Below are positions 1 to 9,387 of a stretch of DNA of 33,317 bases, in pieces. The position numbers were made by a program, and so were the translations under genes. Numbering within the stretch: the stretch's first letter is position 1; each line of letters begins with the position of its first letter. Source of the DNA: Pseudomonadota bacterium. GTDB taxonomy: Bacteria > Myxococcota_A > Bradymonadia > UBA4248. Location: positions 1-33,317 of the forward strand of contig JAFZFY010000022.1 of assembly GCA_017555665.1 (NCBI GenBank). Direction: 5' to 3'. The notes under the pieces are model-generated. The model saw nothing but the letters and a program-made list of their open reading frames with translations, searched no databases and was not told the DNA's origin.

Positions 1-17
1 AATAGCCGGGCGCAAAA

Positions 18-52
18 GGGCGTATCGGCAAGCGGAGCGCCGCCGATAGCCC
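18..52 (+). repeat. Bulged-G palindrome, copy 1
   Basis: The left arm GGGCGTATCGGC (18-29) pairs with the right arm GCCGATAGCCC (42-52), leaving one unpaired G after GGGC. The first bases of the window (2-13, ATAGCCGGGCGC) look like the right arm of another copy cut off by the window edge. The rest of 1-102 holds no gene; it is the leader of the lipoprotein gene starting at 103. Confidence 0.75.
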
Positions 53-102
53 GAACAGATAAAAGAATCCTAAAAGAAATCTGCATATATGGAGGCGTGA
101 GG

Positions 103-3100
103 ATGAAATATAAACTTGTGTTTTGTGCGGCGCTTTGTCTTTGCCTTGCATCCTGTGGTGAGGAAGGGACGCAGAAAACGCCGGGCGGTCTGGAGCCTGT
201 GGAATCTTGCGGCAATGGCGTGATTGATGACGGCGAAGCCTGCGATGATGGCAACGATGTTTCAGGAGACGGCTGCGCTTCAGGTTGTGTCGAGGTCGAG
301 CGCGGCTATGCATGCGAGACGCCTGGTGAGCCTTGCAAAGAGAACAAGACAGATCCTGAAAAGCCTGGGCCGGAGCCTGCGGCGTGTGGCAACCGTGTGG
401 TCGAGTCTGGCGAATCGTGTGATGACGGCAATACGGAGTCTGGGGACGGCTGTAGCGCGGATTGTACGACCGTGGAGCCTGACTGGTCGTGCCCGGCTGC
501 GGGAGGCGCGTGTGCAAAAGGGCAGGCGTGTGGTGACGGTCATCTCGATGACGGCGAAGCGTGTGATGATGGCAACACGGCAGACGGAGACGGCTGCGCC
601 GCCGATTGCTCAAAGATCGAAGATGGCTGGAAATGCCCGATTGAAGGGCAGGGCTGTGCGACCATGAAATGTGGCGATAGCCATGTCGATGATGGCGAAG
701 CGTGTGATAACGGTGATCTGTTCAATACGGATTACGGCGTGTCTGAGGATGACTGCGCGACGAATTGCCAGCCGGCGCATTACTGCGGCGATGGCCTTTT
801 GGATGCGATCGATGTGCAGTATGGCGAGCAGTGTGATGCAGGCGGCGACAAGTCTTCGGAATACAATGGCTGCACATCGGACTGCAAGCGCGTCAATTAT
901 TGTGGTGACGGCAAGATTCAGTCGGAACATGAGCAGTGTGATGACGGCAATACGGCCGATGGTGATGGCTGTGATGCGGATTGTCAGTTTGAGTCGAATT
1001 TTGTCTGTGTGACGGAAGAAGGCAAGAGCGTGTGTCGCCCGATACTGTGTGGGAATGGCGTGATTGACAGCGGTGAAGCGTGTGATGATGGCAACCGTGT
1101 ATCGGGGGATGGCTGCTCCAATATCTGCCTTGTGGAAAAGTTGTATCGATGCGAGGCGGATTCCTTTGGAAAATCGAACTGCACGCTGACCTGTGGGGAT
1201 AAGACGCTTGATGTCGATCAGGGCGAAGCGTGTGATGATGGCAATACCCAAAATGGGGATGGCTGCTCGTCGCAGTGTTCGGTGGAGCCGGGATATTCGT
1301 GTGCCGGGTCGGCCTGTTTTGCGCGTGCCTGCGGTGACGGGATCGTTGCCGGTTTTGAGGAATGTGACGATGGCAATACGCAGAGCGGCGACGGCTGCTC
1401 GAAGTTCTGTCTTCGTGAAGAAAACTATCACTGTGACGAGGGCGGCAGGCTTTGCGATGAAGATGTTTGTGGGGATGGCAAGGTTACCGGGGACGAGACG
1501 TGTGACGAGGGCAAGGGTAATGAAACCGCAGGCTGTGTGAATTGTCGCGTGCAGATGGGGTGGAAATGTCCGATCATGGGGGCATCTTGTGAACACGCGG
1601 AATGCGGCAACAGCGTCATGGAGGGGGCTGAGACATGCGATGAGACATCGGAATGTTGCAAGGCGTGTGTGATTCAGCCGCACTGTTTGTGCGATGATGC
1701 CGGTCATAATTGCAAGCAGGGGGAATGCGGCAACGGCGTGCTCGAATCTGGTGAAGAATGTGATGACGGAAACCATGATGCCGGTGACGGCTGCAGCCCG
1801 GTCTGCCAGGTGGAGGCGATTTTTTCTTGTAAAAACGGCGTATGTCAGGCGCGTTGTGGCGACGGTCTGACGCTTTGGGAAGCCGGAGAGGAATGCGATG
1901 ACGGCAACCTCGTGTCGGGGGACGGCTGCTCCTCGGAATGCAAAATTGAGCCGGGATATACATGTACAGACTTTTCGATTCCCAATCCGCCATCGATCTC
2001 GCTGCCCATCACGTATCGTGATTTTCGCGGCTGGCACGAAGGTTCGAGTGCGACAGCGCCCGGATTTCTCACGCAGGCTCGCTATGATTCATTACCCGAT
2101 ACATGCACGAAGAATTCGGCCTACAGGACTCAGAATTATCCTCAAGTGCACTGGGCGATCCCCGATTTCCAGTCTGAATGTCTGGGGCAGAACTGCATGA
2201 ACACGGTCTATGAAGATCTCGATAAGGACGGCAAACCGGTATTGCAGCCACAGACAAACTTCAGGAATTCCTCAAATGGCACGTACAGCCGGGATCTCGG
2301 GGCGACTTATACGTGTCCGGAAGTCTATGCCTGGTGGTATCGCGACCTGCCCGACCTCAATGTGACGATCCGCACGTTCCTGCCGCTCACGCAGGATGCG
2401 AACGACAAGAGCCGTTATTCGTTCCAGAGCCTTTCCTTTTTCCCGTTCATCAACCAGGGGTATCACGACCCGAACATGGAGAAGCGGTCGCCGAATTCCG
2501 GCACGTTCACTTCGGAATTCGAGACTTATTTCAGGTTTAAGGGCGGGGAGTCGCTGACATTTAACGGCGATGACGACGCATGGGTGTTCATCAACAACAA
2601 GATTGCGGTCGATATGGGGTGCATGCATGGCAGCATGACGCGCACGGTGACGCTTGATGATAACACGGCGAAGCGCCTGAATATCTATCCGAACGGCATT
2701 TATTCGATCAAGATGTTCCACGCGGAGCGGTGTTCGAGCGGCGTGGATGGCTCGACGTATCAGATCACGCTTTCGGGCTTTGTGAACATGGGGACGAGCG
2801 ACTGCCAGGCGACATGCGGCGACGGCCTGATCCGTGGTGCCGAGGAATGCGATTTGGGCGATGGGCATGTCAATGATGCGTATGCGCAGATGGCAGGGTG
2901 TGTGAACTGCCGCCTTGCACCGAAATGCGGCAACGGCAAGGTCGAAGCCGGCGAGATCTGTGACAGCGGTCATCTGTGCAAGTCAGGGGCTGCCGAAGGA
3001 TGCACTTATCATGCGGATGTCGAGGCCAATGGGTGCACGACGAGCTGCACGAACCCGAACTGCAACAACGGCAAGCTCGATCCTGGCGAGGACTGCGACT

Positions 3101-3597
3101 GTGCCGGCAGCGGCACGTGTATCTTTGCCGATGCCTACCAGTCTGGGAATCCGGCTTGCCTGAATTGTCGCATATCTGGATGTGGTGACGGCATTCTGGA
3201 TGGGTCAAACAAGGAAGAATGCGACGACGGCAATCTTTCTGACGAGGATATGTGCACGTCGAAATGCACGCTTCCCAAGTGCGGTGACGGGATCGTTTCT
3301 CCGGCAATTGGCGAGGTCTGCGATGACGGTATCAACGATGGCGGTTATGGACATTGCGGTTACGGCTGTTCATACGAACCGCCTAAATGTGGCGATGGCA
3401 TTGTGGATCAGGCACATGGCGAATTATGCGATGATGGTCCCGATATGGCTGGCGGCTATGGCAAATGCACCAAAGCGTGCAAATATGAGGAATATTGCGG
3501 TGATCACATTGTCCAGGACGCATACGAGCAGTGCGATGACGGTGATCAGAACGGCAAGGGAAGCTGCACCGCGCAGTGTGAGTTTGCCGTGAATTGA
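103..3597 (+). CDS. DUF4215 / Myxococcus cysteine-rich repeat lipoprotein with fibro-slime domain
   Basis: This is a large secreted lipoprotein, 1164 residues from the ATG at 103. GGAGG at 91-95 lies 7 bases before that ATG; an in-frame GTG at 97 is too close to it. The signal peptide ends in the lipobox LASC (Cys18). About 13 repeats of the DUF4215 type (CGDG...GEECDDGN...GDGCS..C) cover residues 30-630. A fibro-slime/PA14-like domain follows at about 635-893, recognisable by [27 protein letters not shown] and DMGCMHG. About seven further, more degenerate repeats run to the C-terminus. Such proteins are known mainly from Myxococcota and relatives, as cell-surface or extracellular proteins; the ligand is unknown. 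The acidic repeats with paired cysteines suggest a disulfide-stabilised, possibly Ca-binding stalk, which is inference. Palindromic repeats begin 10 bases after the stop. The domain assignment is confident, the function is not. Confidence 0.93.
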   Translation: MKYKLVFCAALCLCLASCGEEGTQKTPGGLEPVESCGNGVIDDGEACDDGNDVSGDGCASGCVEVERGYACETPGEPCKENKTDPEKPGPEPAACGNRVVESGESCDDGNTESGDGCSADCTTVEPDWSCPAAGGACAKGQACGDGHLDDGEACDDGNTADGDGCAADCSKIEDGWKCPIEGQGCATMKCGDSHVDDGEACDNGDLFNTDYGVSEDDCATNCQPAHYCGDGLLDAIDVQYGEQCDAGGDKSSEYNGCTSDCKRVNYCGDGKIQSEHEQCDDGNTADGDGCDADCQFESNFVCVTEEGKSVCRPILCGNGVIDSGEACDDGNRVSGDGCSNICLVEKLYRCEADSFGKSNCTLTCGDKTLDVDQGEACDDGNTQNGDGCSSQCSVEPGYSCAGSACFARACGDGIVAGFEECDDGNTQSGDGCSKFCLREENYHCDEGGRLCDEDVCGDGKVTGDETCDEGKGNETAGCVNCRVQMGWKCPIMGASCEHAECGNSVMEGAETCDETSECCKACVIQPHCLCDDAGHNCKQGECGNGVLESGEECDDGNHDAGDGCSPVCQVEAIFSCKNGVCQARCGDGLTLWEAGEECDDGNLVSGDGCSSECKIEPGYTCTDFSIPNPPSISLPITYRDFRGWHEGSSATAPGFLTQARYDSLPDTCTKNSAYRTQNYPQVHWAIPDFQSECLGQNCMNTVYEDLDKDGKPVLQPQTNFRNSSNGTYSRDLGATYTCPEVYAWWYRDLPDLNVTIRTFLPLTQDANDKSRYSFQSLSFFPFINQGYHDPNMEKRSPNSGTFTSEFETYFRFKGGESLTFNGDDDAWVFINNKIAVDMGCMHGSMTRTVTLDDNTAKRLNIYPNGIYSIKMFHAERCSSGVDGSTYQITLSGFVNMGTSDCQATCGDGLIRGAEECDLGDGHVNDAYAQMAGCVNCRLAPKCGNGKVEAGEICDSGHLCKSGAAEGCTYHADVEANGCTTSCTNPNCNNGKLDPGEDCDCAGSGTCIFADAYQSGNPACLNCRISGCGDGILDGSNKEECDDGNLSDEDMCTSKCTLPKCGDGIVSPAIGEVCDDGINDGGYGHCGYGCSYEPPKCGDGIVDQAHGELCDDGPDMAGGYGKCTKACKYEEYCGDHIVQDAYEQCDDGDQNGKGSCTAQCEFAVN
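190..1965 (+). repeat. Intragenic DUF4215-coding repeats
   Basis: The coding repeats are similar at DNA level too. The string GAAGCGTGTGATGATGGCAA recurs almost unchanged near 557, 1075 and 1224, with variants near 236, 698, 943 and 1755. Exact repeats of this kind allow unit gain or loss by recombination. A second, more diverged block lies at about 2812-3580. Confidence 0.8.
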
Positions 3598-3606
3598 TGT
3601 GTGTGG

Positions 3607-3636
3607 GCGCGGCTATAGCTTTGCGATACGCCGCGC
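3607..3636 (-). repeat. Bulged-G palindrome, copy 2a
   Basis: GCGCGGCTAT (3607-3616) faces ATACGCCGCGC (3626-3636), with one extra base in the right arm. It begins 10 bases after the stop of the DUF4215 gene. No T-run follows, so it does not look like an ordinary intrinsic terminator. Confidence 0.75.
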
Positions 3637-3640
3637 GTGG

Positions 3641-3671
3641 GCGTGCCTATGCCTGACGGCATACGGCACGC
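3641..3671 (-). repeat. Bulged-G palindrome, copy 2b
   Basis: GCGTGCCTATGCC (3641-3653) pairs with GGCATACGGCACGC (3658-3671) around a 4-base loop. One base in the right arm is unpaired at the family position. The loop-proximal stem is TATGCC rather than TATCG, showing that the stem sequence can change. Confidence 0.75.
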
Positions 3672-3682
3672 GCGTTTTGGGG

Positions 3683-3711
3683 GCGTGCCTGCCTGATCGC
3701 ATACGGCACGC
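3683..3711 (-). repeat. Degenerate bulged palindrome, copy 2c
   Basis: GCGTGCC (3683-3689) and GGCACGC (3705-3711) keep the outer stem of copy 2b. The left arm has lost its TAT, so the inner stem is broken. It looks like a decayed tandem copy. The rest of 3598-3751 lies between convergent genes and holds nothing else I can see. Confidence 0.55.
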
Positions 3712-3751
3712 ATGTGGGATATTTTATATCAATGCGTCTCGATGATATATA

Positions 3752-4537
3752 TTATTTAAGTTGATATTCCATGTGAATCAACCAGGCACCTTGTTCTGTA
3801 TAAGTGTAGGATGTAAACCCTTTCTGTTCGTGCAGTTTATATTGGGTTGTGCGTGGGATGACGGGGATCTCTGTGGTGATTTCCCATACATTGTCATGAT
3901 GGGTCACGTTTTGGGTGTTAATCAGACGGCCTTCGGTTTCACCTTCCTTGGGGTCGTCTCGGGTTTCTAGGATCCCATTTGTCGGTTTCCACGGAATGAT
4001 GAGGTCATAATCGGTGAGTGGGTTGGGGGAAGCCATGTCTTCCATTTCGTTCTGTTCTGCATAACCGATAAAGTATAGGCCATTTGCATCGACATGCCAG
4101 TTGCCCTTCAGTAAGTAGACCAAGGGATCGCCCCAGACATCGGCGTATTCTTCAGGCAGATCGGAAGTGCAGGATACTGAGGCTGTGCAGTGATCTTCAC
4201 TGGCAAGGGTGAGTGATGTTCTGCACGTTGCACTGTATTGGTGATCGCCAATGCAGATGCCGTCACTGTCACATGTCCAGCCGTCAGGCAGGGGGGCCGA
4301 GAGATTGTGATCGACTTCATGGATCAGGATTGCATAATTGAACTCGTGCCCGTCCGTGAACAGATCCTGGCCAGGAAACTGTGCGCAAGGGGAGGGGGCA
4401 GTGGTGGCCTCGGCTGTGGCGGGCGTTGGGGGCGTGTCTGTGGTTTTCTGGCAGGCAGTTGTGGACAGGCCCACTAAACTCGCTAGGAAAATGCAGCTGA
4501 TCAAGGTGATAAGTCTTTTGGGTTTGCGCGCATTCAT
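3752..4537 (-). CDS. Putative lipoprotein, unknown function
   Basis: This 261-residue protein is not recognised as a member of a named family. It has a basic N-terminus (MNARKPKR), a hydrophobic stretch and a cysteine after STTA (Cys29), consistent with a lipoprotein signal, although the residue three before the cysteine is not the usual Leu. A Thr/Pro/Ala-rich linker (about residues 30-50) leads to a globular part with eight or so cysteines in the first half (such as CDSDGICIGD) and aromatic-rich strands at the C-terminus. It is transcribed toward the DUF4215 gene and ends about 40 bases from the palindrome cluster there. It appears to be a single-gene unit. No strong ribosome-binding site precedes the ATG. 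It is probably an envelope protein; the role is unknown. Confidence 0.8.
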   Translation of the reverse strand: MNARKPKRLITLISCIFLASLVGLSTTACQKTTDTPPTPATAEATTAPSPCAQFPGQDLFTDGHEFNYAILIHEVDHNLSAPLPDGWTCDSDGICIGDHQYSATCRTSLTLASEDHCTASVSCTSDLPEEYADVWGDPLVYLLKGNWHVDANGLYFIGYAEQNEMEDMASPNPLTDYDLIIPWKPTNGILETRDDPKEGETEGRLINTQNVTHHDNVWEITTEIPVIPRTTQYKLHEQKGFTSYTYTEQGAWLIHMEYQLK

Positions 4538-4705
4538 TGTGTTGTCTCTGTGTGTGGATTGCAGAAATGACGTGAGATCATCTATACGATATCTGTCGCA
4601 GTGATAGGAATTTTATATGTTTGTGCAGAGACTGGTGTGGGCGCAATCGGGGGCGAAACAGCCGTGAGTTTCATGCACGACATGCGGGACATGCATAAAA
4701 ATAGG

Positions 4706-4742
4706 GGCTTTGCGTATCGGCTGACGAGCCGATAGCAAAGCC
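4706..4742 (+). repeat. Bulged-G palindrome, copy 3a
   Basis: GGCTTTGCGTATCGGCT (4706-4722) pairs with AGCCGATAGCAAAGCC (4727-4742) around the loop GACG. The pairing is complete except for one G in the left arm. On the minus strand, reading from the helicase gene, the last copy is followed by CCTATTTTTA, so this cluster could also end transcription. Confidence 0.85.
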
Positions 4743-4747
4743 GCGGC

Positions 4748-4785
4748 GGGCGTATCGGCTGGCGCGCGGCGCCTGCCGATAGCCC
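4748..4785 (+). repeat. Bulged-G palindrome, copy 3b
   Basis: GGGCGTATCGGC (4748-4759) pairs with GCCGATAGCCC (4775-4785) with one unpaired G. The 15-base loop is GC-rich. The arms are the same as in copy 1 but the loop differs. Confidence 0.85.
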
Positions 4786-4794
4786 GAAACGCGA

Positions 4795-4816
4795 GGCGTA
4801 TCGCGAAGCGATAGCC
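4795..4816 (+). repeat. Bulged-G palindrome, copy 3c
   Basis: GGCGTATCGC (4795-4804), loop GAA, GCGATAGCC (4808-4816), with one unpaired G in the left arm. It lies 15 bases beyond the helicase stop codon. Apart from copies 3a-c, the 294 bases between 4538 and 4831 hold no convincing gene. Confidence 0.8.
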
Positions 4817-4831
4817 GCGCCCCAAAAAGCG

Positions 4832-7378
4832 TCAAATGGCCCACAGGAAGCGTGCGATGATCGTGCGGACGCCTGCCTGTAGGAATTGCACGGTGGCTTT
4901 GTAATCGTTGCCGGAAGGTTCGAGCTGGACGATCGTGCCGACGCCGTGGATGGAATGGGTCACGCGTGAGCCGCAGACGAGTTTTTTGCCGTTCTTGGAG
5001 ATGGCGGAGACGGCGCTGTTTCCGATCTTTCGGACTTCAGCGGAAACGCCCAGGACGGCTGGAGAGTCTGATCTTTGCGTGTCTTTCCAGGTGAAGGATT
5101 GGCCGGACGCTTTGGGCTGTGGGGATCTGGGCGGATTGTGACGCGGTTTGGGCTGAATATCCTCGTAGATGTCGTGTGATTCCTCTTCGTAGGGGAGATC
5201 GGGTTCAAAATCTAAAGTTTTCGTGTTCGATGGGAACGGCCTTGTGCGCCCGCCGCCGACTTCATTTTCAAAGTCGTTAGCTGCACGTGTGCGTGTCTTG
5301 GGCTTTTGCGAGATCGAGGACCAGGCGGGTTGCGGAGAACGGCGAGCAATGTAATCGTTCGGGGTGTCAATGTGCGCTTGATCGATGGTATCGGCATCGT
5401 CAGGGCGTTGCATTTCGTTAATAAACAAGCTCCGTTCCTGGCAGTTGAGCTGCCCGAAAGTATGTGTTTTTTCGGCATACGTGATCGTGAGCACTTTTCG
5501 TGCGCGCGTCATGGCGACGTACATGAGTCGGCGTTCCTCTTCGAGGTTGCATTCGCCGTTCCGGCGCAGCGGCAGGGTGCCGTCTGAAACGCCGACGATA
5601 TACACGACATCGAATTCGAGGCCTTTCGCGCTGTGAATGGTCATGAGGTTGACAGCGCGTTTGGTGTCATCGGATTCCGGGCGGATCAGCGTCATATCCT
5701 CGAGGAAACCGGGAAGGTCGTTCGGGCTTTTTGCCTGATGCGCATCGAGCTCCTGGATCAGGCTGTGTATGCGGTCTTCGGCTTCGGCGAAATCCTGACC
5801 TTTTTTGATTACGGATTTTTTGAGATGCGACATGAAATTCGTTTCGTCGAGGATGTCGAGCAAGGTGTCGCGTGGGGGGCGTGTCCGCCAGTCTTCGACG
5901 CGCGAGAAAAGGGCGAGTAGCGCGTTGCAGCCGGCCGTGACCTTTGCGCCGGCACGGGGGATTTTGACACGGCCGGCGGCGATATCTTCCAAAAGGCTGA
6001 TGAGGCACTGCGTGGGCGTGAGGTTGAACATCATCGATTTTTTTTCCATGAGCTCGATGATTTTGTCGCATGTTTTTTCGCCGATGCCACGGTTCGGCTT
6101 GTTGATGATGCGGCGAAGCGCCACGGTGTCTGCCGGATTGACGAGGACGCGAAGATAGGAGATCAGGTCAACGATCTCTTCGCGGTCATAAAAGCCTGTG
6201 GCTCCGATGATCTGGTAGGGGACAGCATGATGCGTGCATTCGCGTTCAAAACTCACGGACTGGCTGTTTCTGCGGTAAAGGATCGCGAATTTTTCCCACG
6301 AGACATGGGCGGCATTGTGCCTGGATATCATCTGCGAAATGACATCAGCGGCTTCATCCCAGTCGGAATCGTAGGCGATGACGTGTACCTTTTCGCCGCC
6401 TGTGGTGTTTGTCCAGAGCCGTTTTTCGGTGCGCATCTCATTGTATGCGATGAGGTTTCCGGCGCAGGTCAGGATCGGCTTTGTGGATCTGTAATTCTGT
6501 TCGAGCTTGAAGACGGCGCATGCGCCATATCGATTTTCGAATTCGAGAATGGCCGTCGGATCTGCGCCGCGCCAGGTATAGATCGATTGGTCGTCATCCC
6601 CGACGACCGTGAACTGGGTGTTTGGCCCGGCGAGCTGGCGGAGCAGCTGCAGCTGGACGCCGTTCGTGTCTTGGAATTCATCGACAAGGATGTGACGGTA
6701 CCGCGCCTGGATGCGGCAGCGGACGTTATCGTATTGCTTGAGGATGAAAAGCGGCCAGAGCAGGAGGCCGCAGAAATCGACGGCATTGTTGGCAATGAGC
6801 TGCTTTTCATAGTTTTCATACACATTTGCCATGTGCTGTGCTTCGCGTGACTTGGCATTTGAATGTGCTTGCTCGACGGTTTCGCCGGCTTCTTTCCATG
6901 ACATGATCGTGTTCAGATACTCGGCGACCACGGCTTTCTGTTTTTGTGACTCAGATTCGGAGAGTTCGGCTTTGTCCGAGCCGATCAGGTTGAGCTGAGT
7001 CATGATGGTTTTGATCAGGGCTTTCTGTTCGTTTTCAGCATAGATTGAAAAAGACGATTCCAGGCCTGCATAGGCGGCATATTGGCGTAAAAATCTCGCA
7101 CCGAATGCATGGAAAGTCGAGAGCTGCAGTCCGGAATGATCTTCTTCGGGAAGCAGCGACATGGCGCGTTCGCGCATCTCTCTGGCGGCTTTATTGGTAA
7201 ATGTGATTGCGAGTATCGCGGATGGCGCGACGCCCTGAGAGATCAGCCATGCAATGCGGTGGGTGAGGACACGCGTCTTGCCGCTGCCGGCTCCCGCAAG
7301 GATCAGGCAGTGTTTCGGACCATCATAGGTCACGGCATCGCGTTGCGGAGGATTGAGTGAGTCAAGAGAGAAATTCAT
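4832..7378 (-). CDS. UvrD/PcrA/Rep-type ATP-dependent DNA helicase
   Basis: This superfamily 1A 3'-5' DNA helicase (848 residues) unwinds DNA in repair or replication restart in the cytoplasm. The canonical motifs are present in order: Walker A AGAGSGKT (residues 28-35), motif Ia ITFTNKAAREM, motif II VDEFQDT (232-238), motif III VVGDDDQSIYTWRGAD (258-273), motif IV LEQNYRST, motif V TIHSAKGLEFDVVY and motif VI LMYVAMTRARK. A charged, low-complexity linker follows (about 690-800). The last 45 residues (GSRVTHSIHGVGTIVQLEP...) match the small Tudor-like C-terminal domain of PcrA/UvrD. The length is a little above the usual 720-780, owing to the linker. It stands alone, with tRNA-Leu behind it on the same strand and palindromes after its stop. 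Whether it is UvrD, PcrA or Rep cannot be settled from sequence alone. Confidence 0.96.
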   Translation of the reverse strand: MNFSLDSLNPPQRDAVTYDGPKHCLILAGAGSGKTRVLTHRIAWLISQGVAPSAILAITFTNKAAREMRERAMSLLPEEDHSGLQLSTFHAFGARFLRQYAAYAGLESSFSIYAENEQKALIKTIMTQLNLIGSDKAELSESESQKQKAVVAEYLNTIMSWKEAGETVEQAHSNAKSREAQHMANVYENYEKQLIANNAVDFCGLLLWPLFILKQYDNVRCRIQARYRHILVDEFQDTNGVQLQLLRQLAGPNTQFTVVGDDDQSIYTWRGADPTAILEFENRYGACAVFKLEQNYRSTKPILTCAGNLIAYNEMRTEKRLWTNTTGGEKVHVIAYDSDWDEAADVISQMISRHNAAHVSWEKFAILYRRNSQSVSFERECTHHAVPYQIIGATGFYDREEIVDLISYLRVLVNPADTVALRRIINKPNRGIGEKTCDKIIELMEKKSMMFNLTPTQCLISLLEDIAAGRVKIPRAGAKVTAGCNALLALFSRVEDWRTRPPRDTLLDILDETNFMSHLKKSVIKKGQDFAEAEDRIHSLIQELDAHQAKSPNDLPGFLEDMTLIRPESDDTKRAVNLMTIHSAKGLEFDVVYIVGVSDGTLPLRRNGECNLEEERRLMYVAMTRARKVLTITYAEKTHTFGQLNCQERSLFINEMQRPDDADTIDQAHIDTPNDYIARRSPQPAWSSISQKPKTRTRAANDFENEVGGGRTRPFPSNTKTLDFEPDLPYEEESHDIYEDIQPKPRHNPPRSPQPKASGQSFTWKDTQRSDSPAVLGVSAEVRKIGNSAVSAISKNGKKLVCGSRVTHSIHGVGTIVQLEPSGNDYKATVQFLQAGVRTIIARFLWAI

Positions 7379-7499
7379 GATTTTGCCGTCAGATAGAATA
7401 ATCGTTTGGAAACTACTTTATTATAAATTGTTTGGATTCTGTCGTATGGGGGCAGAATCAGAATTCATCGTCATCTGCAATTATCGGCAGGATGCGGCT

Positions 7500-7522
7500 A
7501 AAAAAAAAGCCGCAAACGCGGC
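7500..7522 (-). terminator. Intrinsic terminator of tRNA-Leu
   Basis: On the minus strand GCCGC, a 4-base loop and GCGGC (7522 to 7509) are followed by a run of eight or nine T (7508-7500). It lies 17 bases after the 3' end of the tRNA. Confidence 0.85.
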
Positions 7523-7539
7523 CTCACATGATGTCTGCT

Positions 7540-7623
7540 TGCCGAGGGCGGGACTTGAACCCGCACGTCCACAGGGGACAGAAGATTTTAAGTCTCCTGC
7601 GTCTACCATTTCGCCACCCCGGC
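7540..7623 (-). tRNA. tRNA-Leu (anticodon UAA)
   Basis: This is an 84-base class II tRNA read on the minus strand. The acceptor stem GCCGGGG pairs with CCTCGGC with one G-U pair. The anticodon loop is CTTAAAA, giving anticodon UAA. A variable arm is present, and the T-arm contains GGTTCAAGTCC. The 3' CCA is not encoded, so it must be added by CCA transferase. It has its own promoter and terminator. Confidence 0.95.
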
Positions 7624-7635
7624 AAACCGCCGTGT

Positions 7636-7664
7636 CTTTTATGCATATCTCTTACGGCTGTCAA
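7636..7664 (-). promoter_or_regulatory. Sigma-70-type promoter of tRNA-Leu
   Basis: The minus strand carries a perfect -35 TTGACA (7664-7659), a 17-base spacer and a -10 like TAAAAG (7641-7636). The -10 ends 13 bases before the tRNA, leaving a very short leader. Confidence 0.7.
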
Positions 7665-7725
7665 ACAGTTTTTTCGATGTTTTGCTGCACGCTTTGAGCG
7701 TGCTGAAGCGAGGGATATCTTTTCT

Positions 7726-7755
7726 CCTTGGGGACGCGCTGCGCGATCCCCAAGG
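7726..7755. repeat. Strong hairpin with one bulged base
   Basis: CCTTGGGGACGCG (7726-7738) pairs with CGCG-A-TCCCCAAGG (7742-7755), with a single unpaired A in the right arm. It lies between tRNA-Leu and the stop of the Cys-rich gene at 7858. There is no T-run on the minus-strand side. The arms do not match the TATCG family. Nothing else is visible in 7665-7857. Confidence 0.6.
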
Positions 7756-7857
7756 CAGCGATAGGTTTAACGCCACCGTCGTATCACCGCGCCTGAAATG
7801 ATGGCTGTGCCTGGCGCGATGGGCTAATCACTCAGGATTTATAAGCCGGCTGGCCCT

Positions 7858-9378
7858 TTACTCGTTGCAGGTGCTGTTGTCTTTGCAGCCTTTGGGACAA
7901 AGCATCGGGATGAGTTCAAGCGCATGTTCCATGCAGGGGAGAAGGATGCCCTGTGCATTCGGGAGTTTGATGCATAACGCGGACTCGCAGGCGCATTTAA
8001 ACGGGGATTCCGTCGTGATGGCGCATGTCGAGATCGTGTTCCAGGCGTTATCGGAACACAGTTCGATGTCGATATCTGTGGCATCGGATTGCGACGTGAA
8101 TCTCATCGAGCCGTTCGGACAGGCATTGCATTCCAGGGTGACATCATTGCATCCGTATGTGCATGCCTGAATGGGTTCCCAGATGCCGTTGCGGCATTGC
8201 TGCCGCTGATTGCCATCACATTGATATGTGAATTCCTCACAGAGTGCCGTGCTCTGCGGCCGCGTACAGGCGGCTTTGTTATTGGTCTCTGTGCAGTTGA
8301 GACATTCGGTGAGTTTGTTCCATCTGCCGTTATTGCATATCTGCAGGATATTCCGCTCTGTATCTTCACAGGTTTCGTTGCCGCACCAGCATCGTGTTGC
8401 ATAATTCTGGCATTCGCCCAGGATATTTTTTAATTCTTTGTCGGGATAAGTGCTCATGCAGGAGCTTTGATTCGGATTGAGATTTTCCTGTTCGCTCCAT
8501 GTGTTGTCCTGGCATTTTGAAATGATGCCGATTCCAGCGCTGCTATCTTTGCAAAGATAGTAATTATTTTTGCAGGAGAGACAGTCTGTGCCCTTCTCAT
8601 CACAACCGCTCTGGCAGGTAAAGGGGGCGCTCCACGTGCCATTGACACATCGGCGGACCTCGTCATTTGTACATACCGAGGTCTGATTGATACATTCGCC
8701 GCACCCCTCTCCCTTGCAGGAGACATTATTGCAAGTTTCGGATTGCCATAGGCCGTTCTGACATGTCTGGATCAGGCCGATGCCGTTGATATCTTCGCAG
8801 ATGGTTTCATCCCGTTCGCAAGATTCTCCGATCTTGTCCGTGCATTGATCGACGCCGTTCACTGTTTTGCATCCCCAGATGCAGGGTTCCTCAAAAGCGA
8901 TGCCTTGAGCGCATCGAATCAATGTTTTTTCGTCTTTGCAAGTGACCGAATCGTTGAGGCACTGTCCGCATCCGGAGTTATCCGCCCTGCATGAGACGGG
9001 CTTGTCGTTGATCATGCATTCCGAGCCGTAAGACCACTGTTCATTTCTGCAGATCATCATGCGTCCAGCATTGTCTGATGTGGTATTCAGTCCGTTGGCG
9101 CAGACATCCAGAGCGTTATGGCATGCAGTGCCTGCCTGCGGGCCTGCGGAGGAGCAGTGCAGGCCTCTGTCCACACAGACCGCGCCTTGTGCGCATGGGA
9201 TTTCGTTCTTTTGGCCGCAGAAACACTGGTTATATCGGATTTCTCCAGAGCCGTTATGGAGCGTGCCGCCGCTCGCGAGGCAGAGCGATTCAAATTCCGA
9301 GACATTGACATCGAAACCGTCACAGCCCAGTGCAAAAAAAGCCGCAGTGACCGCAATCAGGAATGGGTGTTTATGCAT
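7858..9378 (-). CDS. Cysteine-rich repeat lipoprotein (cassette 2)
   Basis: This secreted protein of 506 residues starts at the ATG at 9378; AAAGG six bases upstream overlaps the stop codon of the preceding TPR gene. The signal peptide ends at FALGC (Cys19), compatible with lipidation. The mature protein is a string of degenerate units of about 40-50 residues built on C.NG.W....C and CG.C.N....C, for example GCGECINQTSVCTNDEVRRC and C.NNGRWNKLTEC. Tens of cysteines, presumably all in disulfides, imply an extracytoplasmic location. It is paralogous in style to the proteins at 10601 and 12426 but lacks their shared C-terminal module. I recognise no named family; EGF-like or DUF4215-like stalk modules are the nearest comparison. 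It is co-transcribed with the TPR gene 9 bases upstream. Confidence 0.88.
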   Translation of the reverse strand: MHKHPFLIAVTAAFFALGCDGFDVNVSEFESLCLASGGTLHNGSGEIRYNQCFCGQKNEIPCAQGAVCVDRGLHCSSAGPQAGTACHNALDVCANGLNTTSDNAGRMMICRNEQWSYGSECMINDKPVSCRADNSGCGQCLNDSVTCKDEKTLIRCAQGIAFEEPCIWGCKTVNGVDQCTDKIGESCERDETICEDINGIGLIQTCQNGLWQSETCNNVSCKGEGCGECINQTSVCTNDEVRRCVNGTWSAPFTCQSGCDEKGTDCLSCKNNYYLCKDSSAGIGIISKCQDNTWSEQENLNPNQSSCMSTYPDKELKNILGECQNYATRCWCGNETCEDTERNILQICNNGRWNKLTECLNCTETNNKAACTRPQSTALCEEFTYQCDGNQRQQCRNGIWEPIQACTYGCNDVTLECNACPNGSMRFTSQSDATDIDIELCSDNAWNTISTCAITTESPFKCACESALCIKLPNAQGILLPCMEHALELIPMLCPKGCKDNSTCNE

Positions 9379-9387
9379 AGCGAGCCT

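Noticed and set aside
97-102. GTG at 97 as start of the DUF4215 gene
   Set aside because: It lies one base after the GGAGG site; the ATG at 103 has proper spacing.
610-2037. Long minus-strand open frame inside the DUF4215 gene
   Set aside because: It is a by-product of the regular Cys/Gly/Asp codons on the plus strand; the translation has no recognisable domain and the sense frame has strong family motifs.
6227-6850. Plus-strand frame of 207 codons inside the helicase gene
   Set aside because: It is antisense to conserved helicase motifs and has no ribosome-binding site or known domain.
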